Of a stretch of DNA of 7,540 nucleotides, positions 1 to 4,989 are shown piece after piece. The notes below the pieces were generated by a model. That model did no database searches, was not told the DNA's origin, and saw only the letters and a list, made by a program, of their open reading frames with translations. Location: positions 1-7,540 of the forward strand of contig JAQVBP010000026.1 of NCBI GenBank assembly GCA_028690255.1. The letters are read 5' to 3'. Each line of letters starts with the position of its first letter. The stretch's first letter is position 1. This stretch comes from Methanosarcinaceae archaeon. GTDB lineage: Archaea > Halobacteriota > Methanosarcinia > Methanosarcinales > Methanosarcinaceae. Position numbers and translations under genes: made by a program.

Positions 1-52
1 GGCAAAACAAAAAATCGTGTTCACAAATCCGGGCCAGGCGACTCAAAAGGCT

Positions 53-104
53 TTTTGCCAAACCCGGCAAAATATATTTTTTCTGATTTTCAGACTTGCC
101 GGGT
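53..104. other. Two overlapping, mutually exclusive inverted repeats
   Basis: Two stems share the same central bases. A 7-bp stem pairs 53-59 (TTTTGCC) with 66-72 (GGCAAAA) across a 6-nt loop and is followed by a T-rich stretch at 75-82, as in an intrinsic terminator read on the plus strand. A 9-bp stem pairs 62-70 (ACCCGGCAA) with 96-104 (TTGCCGGGT). Both need bases 66-70, so only one can form at a time. This could be the terminator of a gene off the left edge, or an attenuator-like switch, or chance. The pairing is seen directly; any function is inferred. Confidence 0.35.
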
Positions 105-193
105 GTTCAACGCCGTGGGCCGGTTTTTATATGTACATTTCTTCACTTCAACCAGAACCCTGATTTTTACGAATCAAACCCAATTTTCGCCCG

Positions 194-440
194 TTAGACT
201 TCGCAATATTCTTCCGGATACACCACAGGCCCCGAGGCCCCTTCAAGAGCCCCTTCCCTTATCTCCAACGCCATGAAAGCCTCTGCGAGCGCGCCGAAAG
301 GGTCTTTAATCCCCTATTCCGGCCGGTTCAAACCCGAAGCATGGGTAATACTCCGGATGTCAGAACACGATTACGGAAGCAAATCCGGCTTTTTTGGCCG
401 CTTTTGGCCCTTCCGCAATCTATGCTGTCGTTTTTCCAGC
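194..440 (-). pseudogene. Decayed GNAT family N-acetyltransferase (C-terminal half recognisable)
   Basis: Reading the minus strand from about 440 down to 306 gives IAEGPKAAKKAGFASVIVF, a TGA stop (362-360), then HPEYYPCFGFEPAGIGD. The reading then continues one frame over, from 313 to a TAA at 196-194, with DPFGALAEAF, FMALEIREGALEG and a tyrosine/proline-rich end (VVYPEEYCEV). Together these match the C-terminal half of YhbS-like GNAT acetyltransferases: the acetyl-CoA-loop helix, the 'xPxYYxxFGFxPA' strand and the 'FMALEL..GALEG' tail. There are at least two in-frame stops (TAG at 422-420, where the family usually has Leu, and the TGA) plus a frameshift near 306-320, so no intact enzyme can be made. 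The N-terminal half is mostly missing. An ATG at 492-490 with an AGAGGA site five bases upstream, reading MNTKILKEICNEI, may be the surviving original start, which would imply an internal deletion. Recognition is from remembered family motifs, not a search. It is transcribed away from the permease gene at 717. Confidence 0.7.
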
Positions 441-586
441 AGGAGCAGAAATTGATCTCATTACAAATTTCTTTTAAAATTTTGGTGTTCATACCAATCC
501 TCTGGAATTATTTATTTCTTGTAAGGGGATGACCAATAAGCTGAAAATCTCTCCTTACACCCTTATTCATGAACGGCAAGTGTCTT

Positions 587-603
587 AATATATTCAATAT
601 ATT
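587..603. promoter_or_regulatory. AT-rich perfect palindrome upstream of the permease
   Basis: AATATATT, a single C, then AATATATT again form an 8+1+8 perfect palindrome (which is also a direct repeat). It lies about 50 bp upstream of the likely TATA box of the permease and could be an operator for a dimeric regulator. The region is AT-rich enough that chance is a real possibility. Confidence 0.25.
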
Positions 604-652
604 GTTAATGGCTACTTTTATAATTAAATGATTCCTATACGGGGATAGTTTC

Positions 653-660
653 GATATATA
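653..660 (+). promoter_or_regulatory. Probable TATA box of the ABC permease gene
   Basis: GATATATA sits 57 bp upstream of the ATG at 717. Transcription starting about 25 bp downstream would give a 5' leader of roughly 30-35 nt that contains the AGGAG site at 701-705. Another TATA-like stretch (TTTTATAATTAAA) occurs near 617-629. The assignment rests on position and composition only. Confidence 0.45.
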
Positions 661-716
661 TTCTAAGATTTATTCAATTATCGAGTCAAAAAACAGTTCA
701 AGGAGCACTCAAATCC

Positions 717-1928
717 ATGATCCCCCTTTCCCAGGCCATAAAGATAGCTATCGGAAGTATTTCACACGCCAAACTGCGCTCGGGCCTGACCGTGCTCGGA
801 ATCGTTATCGGGGTTGCGGCCGTTATTGCTAACGTGTCGCTTGGAGCCAGTTTTAATCAGCATTTTACGAATGAGGTTGCAAATATCGGGTCCAATTTCA
901 TTTATGTGGAGGGGAGGGAGCCAAACCTATTTTACGAGAACGAGTTGAAGCTTGTCGAGCACACCCCCGGAATTTCCGGGGTATCCCCGCTGAAGGGACA
1001 GACAGCCCGGATTACTTACATGTCCGGGACAAAGAATATTGAGGTCTTCGGGGTGTCGAAGGACTATGAGGAGGTTGCGAATACGCATCTTCAAAAAGGG
1101 TCCTTTCTCAGTGACAACGACGGGTACGTGGCCGTTATTGGCTACGATGTGGCAAACGAAAAGTTCGACCGGAACGTTTCGCTCAGGAATTCCATCGATA
1201 TAACCTTCCGGGTGGGAGAGGAAAAAAGCGTTACCCGGACTTTTCGGGTAAAAGGAATTATAGAAAACCCCGAAAATACGCTTGTTCACGCTTTTAATGA
1301 CAACGAGGCCGTAATAATCCCGGTCTCCGTCATGAATGAGATGCTCGGGGAGACGGATTACGGGGGATTTTTCGCCATGGCCGAGAAGCTTGAGGGGATT
1401 GAAGAGGTCTCGGAAGAAGTGGACAGGCGGCTTGCGCGAAACCTCGGGATTTCCGAGCGGGACCTGGAGGATAAAGACTCCAGGCCCTACATGATCCTCG
1501 ATCAGGCCGAGGTCCTGGAACAGACCGACGGACTTGCAACAGCCCTGAGTTCCTTCCTGACGGCGGTCGCCTTAATCTCCCTCCTTGTAGGCTCCATAGG
1601 AATTATGAACATCATGCTGGTGAGTGTGACCGAACGGACGCGGGAGATAGGGATTTTAAAATCGCTCGGATACACGGCCTTTGATATCCTGCTCCTCTTC
1701 ATGGTCGAATCGATCCTGCTCGGGGTCTTTGGCGGAGTCCTCGGAGGAGCCCTGGGGGTTGCCGGAGCATATACCGTGGAAACCCTCCTTAAACTGCCCG
1801 TGGTCTTTCCCTACTCGCTTATAGGGGCCGGGTTCATAGCGGCCGTGGCCGTGGGGTTCGTATCAGGAGTCTACCCTGCAAGAAAAGCTGCAAAAATGAA
1901 GCCTGTGGACTCCCTGCGCTACGAATAA
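717..1928 (+). CDS. ABC transporter permease, MacB/FtsX type
   Basis: Membrane permease of the MacB/LolCE-like class of ABC transporters, which use ATP hydrolysis on a partner subunit for mechanical work or export at the cell surface. The 403 residues show the usual order: a short N-terminal segment, a first membrane helix at about 23-45, a large extracytoplasmic MacB_PCD-type domain at about 46-270, then three helices at about 273-301, 322-352 and 366-386 forming the FtsX domain. The conserved cytoplasmic loop ERTREIGILKSLG (306-318) and the C-terminal end 'YPARKAAKMKPVDSLRYE' are typical. AGGAG at 701-705, 11 nt before the ATG, supports the start. Length is normal and the frame is intact. 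No ATP-binding subunit is encoded in this window, although such permeases usually sit next to one. The upstream DNA is non-coding and the downstream gene is convergent, so this looks like a single-gene unit. The substrate cannot be told. Confidence 0.9.
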   Translation: MIPLSQAIKIAIGSISHAKLRSGLTVLGIVIGVAAVIANVSLGASFNQHFTNEVANIGSNFIYVEGREPNLFYENELKLVEHTPGISGVSPLKGQTARITYMSGTKNIEVFGVSKDYEEVANTHLQKGSFLSDNDGYVAVIGYDVANEKFDRNVSLRNSIDITFRVGEEKSVTRTFRVKGIIENPENTLVHAFNDNEAVIIPVSVMNEMLGETDYGGFFAMAEKLEGIEEVSEEVDRRLARNLGISERDLEDKDSRPYMILDQAEVLEQTDGLATALSSFLTAVALISLLVGSIGIMNIMLVSVTERTREIGILKSLGYTAFDILLLFMVESILLGVFGGVLGGALGVAGAYTVETLLKLPVVFPYSLIGAGFIAAVAVGFVSGVYPARKAAKMKPVDSLRYE

Positions 1929-1960
1929 GGATTTTTATCCTCTCCTTCCCCCTCTTTTTT
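1928..1960 (+). terminator. Weak hairpin and pyrimidine/T tract after the permease
   Basis: AGGAT (1928-1932) pairs with ATCCT (1937-1941) around a T loop. A pyrimidine run ending in six Ts (1955-1960) follows. Archaeal RNA polymerase terminates at such T tracts. The stem is short, and this 48-bp gap between convergent genes shows no comparable T tract on the minus strand. Confidence 0.4.
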
Positions 1961-1976
1961 CAATCTTATCAGTTTT

Positions 1977-2753
1977 TTAATCAATTCTCTCAACTTTTCC
2001 CGAACCCGAAACCTCTGTTCTGAACTCTTCAGGAGATCCACTGTATATCACGCTTCCGCTTCCGCTTATATCAATATCGAGCAGCTGTTCCGCAAGAACC
2101 CCGGCATTTCCGCTTCCGCTTATTTCCACAATAGTCGACTCCGTTGAAAGTTCGGAAGCCTTAACGTTTCCCGAGCCCGAGATCTCCACCTCGTGCCTGG
2201 CCGCCCTTCCTTTAAGAAGGAGGTCTCCCGAACCTTCGATCCTGCTTCTCACGGAACTTGCGTTTACTTCCAGGACAATGTCTCCTGAGCCCGCAATCCC
2301 CACCTCCAGGGCTTCGGCTTCTATCGGGGTGCTGCCTTTAATATCTCCCGAACCACTGACTGAAAGGCCCCTGACTTCATCCATTGTTATGTAGAGGTTA
2401 ATCGGTTTTGTCGGATTGATTAAACTCACAGGCCGGATTGTCAGTACCCCGTTACTGACAGAGGTCTCAAGGAGGGGGAGAATGTTGTCCTCGGCTTCAA
2501 TTTCCAGGCCGGTTGTGCCGCTCTGCTCAATGAAAACGTTTCCCGTTCCCCGGAGGTCCACGCTGTGGAACGGCTCAACGCTTCTGGATTCCTTCACAAC
2601 GTTTCCGGAACCGCGCTCGGTTTCATAGGCCACGCAGCCACTTCCGGCCATTCCTGCCAGGAGTAGCAGTATAAGAGCCAGAGCAGCGCCTATCCTGTAT
2701 CCTGTTTTTAATCCCGTATTCTTCTCCTCAGAAACTCTGTTTTCTGCTTTCAC
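1977..2753 (-). CDS. Putative lipoprotein with GIN (DUF2807-type) auto-transporter-like beta-repeat domain
   Basis: Secreted or membrane-anchored protein of the 'head GIN domain' family (DUF2807 class); biochemical role unknown. The 258 residues begin with a charged segment, a hydrophobic stretch at about 21-36 and a lipobox-like GSGC ending at Cys40, which suggests lipid anchoring outside the membrane. The mature part carries nine G-S/T-G motifs (about residues 48, 69, 134, 155, 174, 192, 212, 231 and 250), usually followed by D/N and a hydrophobic residue. Most lie about 20 residues apart, as in a right-handed beta-helix built from short rungs. The start is GTG at 2753, with GGGG at 2764-2761 seven bases upstream. 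An ATG four bases earlier (2757) is in another frame and stops after nine codons. It converges on the permease and is divergent from msrB. Its upstream region carries three copies of a 41-bp repeat. Confidence 0.85.
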   Translation of the reverse strand: MKAENRVSEEKNTGLKTGYRIGAALALILLLLAGMAGSGCVAYETERGSGNVVKESRSVEPFHSVDLRGTGNVFIEQSGTTGLEIEAEDNILPLLETSVSNGVLTIRPVSLINPTKPINLYITMDEVRGLSVSGSGDIKGSTPIEAEALEVGIAGSGDIVLEVNASSVRSRIEGSGDLLLKGRAARHEVEISGSGNVKASELSTESTIVEISGSGNAGVLAEQLLDIDISGSGSVIYSGSPEEFRTEVSGSGKVERID

Positions 2754-2773
2754 TCATTTTCCCCTTTTATGTT

Positions 2774-2895
2774 TTCTTATATGAGTATCTGTTTTTTCCG
2801 CGTTTAAAGGATGCTTCTTATATGAGTATCTGTTTTTTCCGCGTTTAAAGGATGCTTCTTATATGAGTATCTGTTTTTTCCGCGTTTAAAGGATG
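2774..2895. repeat. 41-bp tandem repeat, three copies, upstream of the GIN gene
   Basis: Copies begin at 2774, 2815 and 2856. They are identical apart from the last base, where the third copy ends one base short of the match. Read toward the GIN gene (minus strand), each copy carries CATATAAG, a TATA-like core, followed by A/T-rich and CGCGG sequence. The nearest copy is 21 bp from the GTG start. Tandem duplication of a promoter segment is plausible; slippage with no function is the alternative. Confidence 0.95.
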
Positions 2896-2979
2896 TGTAT
2901 TTTTCAGGATTTTCCGCACCAGGTAAAAAACAGTTTGCAGAATCCGGCCCCGACAGTTTTGAGAAGGAATAGTATTATA

Positions 2980-3029
2980 AAATCACAGGAATTCTTTATC
3001 TTATAAATCACAGGAATTCTTTATCTTAT
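2980..3029. repeat. 25-bp tandem direct repeat with TATA-like sequence, upstream of msrB
   Basis: Two identical 25-bp copies at 2980-3004 and 3005-3029. Each ends in CTTAT, and the junction creates CTTATAAAT (about 3000-3008). A related ATTATAAAA precedes the first copy (2975-2982). Either could serve as the TATA box of msrB: the junction one lies about 45 bp before the TTG start, which would give a leader of roughly 20-25 nt containing the GGGGG at 3038-3042. The repeat is seen directly; the promoter role is inferred. Confidence 0.9.
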
Positions 3030-3051
3030 AGCTGATTGGGGGTTTTCGGAG

Positions 3052-3471
3052 TTGCAGCAAACAATTGAGAAAGCAGATGAAGAATGGAAAAAAGACCTCA
3101 CTTCCGAACAGTATAGGGTCCTGAGGAAAAAAGAGACGGAATCTCCTTTTTCCGGGAATCTGTATCACAATAAGGAAAAAGGGGTTTACGCCTGTGCCGG
3201 CTGCGGGCAGGAACTCTTTTCCTCGGACACGAAATTCGACTCAGGAACCGGCTGGCCCAGTTTCCTGGATGCAATCGCAGCCGATCGGGTCCGGCTGCTT
3301 CCTGATAACAGTTATTCCATGCAGAGGACCGAGGTGGTCTGTGCCCGCTGCGGGGGGCATCTCGGACACGTCTTCGATGACGGGCCAAAACCCACAGGGA
3401 AACGCTACTGCATAAATTCGGTATCTCTTGATTTCAGGAAGGCTGCCGGGGAAGAAAAAACCGGAGATTAA
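3052..3471 (+). CDS. msrB: Peptide-methionine (R)-S-oxide reductase MsrB
   Basis: Reduces methionine-R-sulfoxide in proteins and free amino acid in the cytoplasm, reversing oxidative damage. The 139 residues span the full SelR/MsrB fold. Seen in order: WKKDLTSEQYRVLRKKETE (12-30), the first zinc pair CAGC (C48, C51), KFDSGTGWPSF (61-71), the second zinc pair CARC (C97, C100), GGHLGHVFDDGPKPTGKRYC (101-120) and INS. C120 in RYCINS is the catalytic cysteine. The position often occupied by a resolving cysteine (SGCGWPSF in E. coli MsrB) is Thr66, and no cysteine remains beyond the zinc ligands and C120. The start is TTG at 3052; there is no in-frame ATG or GTG just upstream, and GGGGG at 3038-3042 lies nine bases before it. 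It may be transcribed with the small membrane gene and HAD gene downstream (gaps of 119 and 74 bp). Confidence 0.95.
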   Translation: MQQTIEKADEEWKKDLTSEQYRVLRKKETESPFSGNLYHNKEKGVYACAGCGQELFSSDTKFDSGTGWPSFLDAIAADRVRLLPDNSYSMQRTEVVCARCGGHLGHVFDDGPKPTGKRYCINSVSLDFRKAAGEEKTGD

Positions 3472-3497
3472 GGGCGAGCTAAATATGGAAAGAGGGG

Positions 3498-3571
3498 TAC
3501 AGGGAGGCGGCCGGATGGAATGTGGAATCCGGAATACAGGGAAAGGCCCGGATAGAATATGGAAACTTGGA
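3498..3571. repeat. Imperfect 37-bp tandem repeat between msrB and the small membrane gene
   Basis: Two adjacent 37-bp units (3498-3534 and 3535-3571) match at about 27 of 37 positions by hand count. Both begin TACAGGGA and share GGAT, GAAT and TGGAA blocks. The 119-bp gap holds no other gene. A G-rich stretch at 3576-3580 lies 10 bases before the next ATG and may be its ribosome site. Confidence 0.6.
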
Positions 3572-3590
3572 TAAAGGGGGCCTTATTTAA

Positions 3591-3785
3591 ATGAGACCTT
3601 CAAAGGTTCAGATGGAACTGGCCGGATTTGTCATTTTTCTGGCCCTTTACCTGCTGGGTTTCAACATGCTCTTCCGCCTTCCAGAGGGAGAATCTCCGGT
3701 CTATGCCCCGGGAACTCTGATCTTTTCCCTGCTTGGCTACTGGCTGGGCGGATACTTCCATGAAAAAATATTTAAAACGATGTGA
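3591..3785 (+). CDS. Small hypothetical membrane protein (two helices)
   Basis: I do not recognise a family. The 64 residues have two hydrophobic segments, about 9-29 (ELAGFVIFLALYLLGFNMLF region) and 41-56 (GTLIFSLLGYWLGGYF), joined by a short polar loop with PEGESP. The basic N-terminus (MRPSK) and C-terminus (HEKIFKTM) suggest a hairpin with both ends inside the cell. Coding is supported by a clean hydrophobic pattern, the ATG with GGGGG about 10 bases upstream, and its place in a plus-strand run between msrB and the HAD gene. No function can be given. Confidence 0.7.
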   Translation: MRPSKVQMELAGFVIFLALYLLGFNMLFRLPEGESPVYAPGTLIFSLLGYWLGGYFHEKIFKTM

Positions 3786-3859
3786 TAGATTTGAAGTAAT
3801 AAGGCGGTAGCCTCTGACATCAAAAACTCTATCAGGCATAACATCAATCACTGGTTCAG

Positions 3860-4522
3860 ATGTTCAAAGCAATCATTTTCGATGTTGACGGGGTTCTTGT
3901 TGACTCCATGCGTTTCCACGCCGACGCCTGGGTTGAAGCTTTCGGAGAGGTCGGACTTTCTATCCGGAGGGAGGATATCTACGAAATCGAAGGCGCAAAC
4001 GACAGGGGGGTAATCGAGTTAATCTTCCGGAAAAAAGGCTGGGAGAACCCCGATTCCAATCATTTTGAGGCCCTTCACCTGCGAAAACGGGAACTTCTCA
4101 TATTCGAAAACATAAAACCCTATAAGGGCATTATCGAGTGCCTGCACCACCTGAAAAAAAAGTACAGGCTCGCTCTTGTCTCGGGTTCGGACCGGCCTCT
4201 GGTTGAGAAAATGCTGACCAATTATTTTCCGGACATCTTTGAACTGGGGGTGGCCGGAGCCGATGTCGAACACGGAAAACCCGCACCCGACCCCTATCTC
4301 AAAGCGGTCGAAATGCTTGACCTGAAAAAAGAAGAATGCCTTGTTGTTGAAAACGCGCCCATTGGAATCGAGGCCGCAAAACGGGCAGGGCTTTACTGCG
4401 TGGCCGTCCAGAGTACCCTCGGGGCCGAAAAACTGGACCGTGCGGACCTGGTGTTCAAGGGACATGCCGAGCTTTTCGAATATTTTGAAAATTTGCTTTC
4501 AAACTTTAAGCAGGTGCCATAA
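3860..4522 (+). CDS. HAD-superfamily hydrolase, phosphoglycolate phosphatase / beta-phosphoglucomutase-like
   Basis: Cytoplasmic phosphatase or phosphomutase of HAD subfamily IA; the substrate is not identifiable from sequence. The 220 residues carry all four HAD motifs: FDVDGVLVDS (7-16) with nucleophile Asp8 and acid/base Asp10; Ser108 in LALVSGS; Lys140 in HGKPAPDPY; and VVENAPIGIEAAKRAG (162-177) as the metal-binding motif IV, with Glu-Asn where many relatives have Glu-Asp or Asp-Asp. Residues of about 17-85 form the helical cap. Length is normal. The ATG at 3860 has no clear Shine-Dalgarno, so the transcript may be short-leadered or translated with the upstream small gene (74-bp gap). 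A 6-bp inverted repeat (3783-3788 with 3829-3834) lies in that gap, beginning at the upstream stop codon. Confidence 0.9.
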   Translation: MFKAIIFDVDGVLVDSMRFHADAWVEAFGEVGLSIRREDIYEIEGANDRGVIELIFRKKGWENPDSNHFEALHLRKRELLIFENIKPYKGIIECLHHLKKKYRLALVSGSDRPLVEKMLTNYFPDIFELGVAGADVEHGKPAPDPYLKAVEMLDLKKEECLVVENAPIGIEAAKRAGLYCVAVQSTLGAEKLDRADLVFKGHAELFEYFENLLSNFKQVP

Positions 4523-4550
4523 TTCATTAAATGGCCTCAAGCGAATGTAT

Positions 4551-4583
4551 TATCCAGAAAATATCCAGAAAATATCTAGAAAA
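4551..4583. repeat. 11-bp tandem repeat, three copies, downstream of the HAD gene
   Basis: TATCCAGAAAA occurs at 4551-4561 and 4562-4572, and a third copy with two changes at 4573-4583. The spacing is close to one helical turn. It starts the 467-bp non-coding stretch 4523-4989. No role is evident. Confidence 0.8.
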
Positions 4584-4606
4584 GATCTCCGGAAAACCCG
4601 GCCACT

Positions 4607-4628
4607 TTTTCGAATTTAGTTTCGAAAA
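4607..4628. other. 8-bp stem-loop downstream of the HAD gene
   Basis: TTTTCGAA (4607-4614) pairs with TTCGAAAA (4621-4628) over a six-base loop. There is no T run after it on the plus strand, so it is not a standard terminator; it could stabilise the 3' end of the HAD transcript. Confidence 0.35.
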
Positions 4629-4651
4629 TACAGGATGTGTTCAGAGTTAGA

Positions 4652-4696
4652 TTATATAAAGGCCCGGCATACTCACCGGCCGCAGGCCGGGCTTTT
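4652..4696 (+). promoter_or_regulatory. TATA-like box followed by GC-rich hairpin and T run
   Basis: TTATATAAA (about 4652-4660) is a good TATA box. Right after it, CCGGCC (4676-4681) pairs with GGCCGG (4685-4690) over a GCA loop, and GCTTTT follows. An outer pair GCCCGGC (4662-4668) with GCCGGGC (4686-4692) is an alternative fold. This could be the HAD terminator, about 150 bp past its stop, or the promoter of a small RNA running through 4680-4900. I saw no protein-coding gene there. Structures are direct observations; either role is inferred. Confidence 0.35.
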
Positions 4697-4819
4697 CGTG
4701 ACTGATATAGAAAAATATCGAAATCAAATTCACATACTTGTTTATTGAATGGAGTGCTTGATGGTCAAAAAATACAATATGGTGGTGCTTTCTTCTTTCG
4801 TCCGGACCCCGCTTTTTTT

Positions 4820-4858
4820 GCCGGGTTTTGTCTCCATTTTTATTTTGAAAAGCCCGGC
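4820..4858. other. Inverted repeat with GCCGGG arms in the intergenic region
   Basis: GCCGGGTTTT (4820-4829) pairs with AAAAGCCCGGC (4848-4858), with one bulged base, across an 18-nt loop. The same GCCGGGCTTTT core occurs at 4686-4696 and a related TTGCCGGGT at 96-104, so this may be a short dispersed palindromic element. The surrounding 4697-4940 otherwise shows no gene I can support: the open frame across it has a composition unlike the neighbouring genes and no ribosome site. Confidence 0.35.
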
Positions 4859-4940
4859 CTCCTGCGTCGGCCGTTGAGAGCGCCGGGATCTAAAATAGAT
4901 TCAATAAAAAACATACATGAAATTTCCGAATTACAGGTAC

Positions 4941-4969
4941 AAAAAATGAAAGTACCCCGGGACTTTCAT
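4941..4969 (-). terminator. Intrinsic-type terminator of the glycosyltransferase genes
   Basis: On the minus strand ATGAAAGT (4969-4962) pairs with ACTTTCAT (4953-4946) around a GC-rich 8-nt loop, and a run of six Ts (4946-4941) follows at once. It begins about 20 bp past the TAA-side end of the minus-strand gene at 4990, which is the expected place and direction. Confidence 0.65.
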
Positions 4970-4989
4970 ACCAAAGAACGGAGACCTGA

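Noticed and set aside
420..422. Pyrrolysine read-through of the TAG in the GNAT relic
   Set aside because: A TGA and a frameshift further on would still destroy the protein, and the family has a hydrophobic residue there.
55..532. Plus-strand open frames at 55-276, 273-455 and 341-532
   Set aside because: No ribosome sites and atypical protein composition; they overlap the minus-strand GNAT relic, which explains the coding-like base pattern.
2728..2757. Nine-codon leader reading frame from the ATG at 2757 overlapping the GIN start
   Set aside because: The GGGG site is only three bases from this ATG but seven from the GTG; such a short frame is likely chance.
4161..4540. tRNA or box C/D RNA signals in and after the HAD gene and in other gaps
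   Set aside because: No cloverleaf, TGATGA/CTGA box pair or CCA-type end could be found outside coding sequence.
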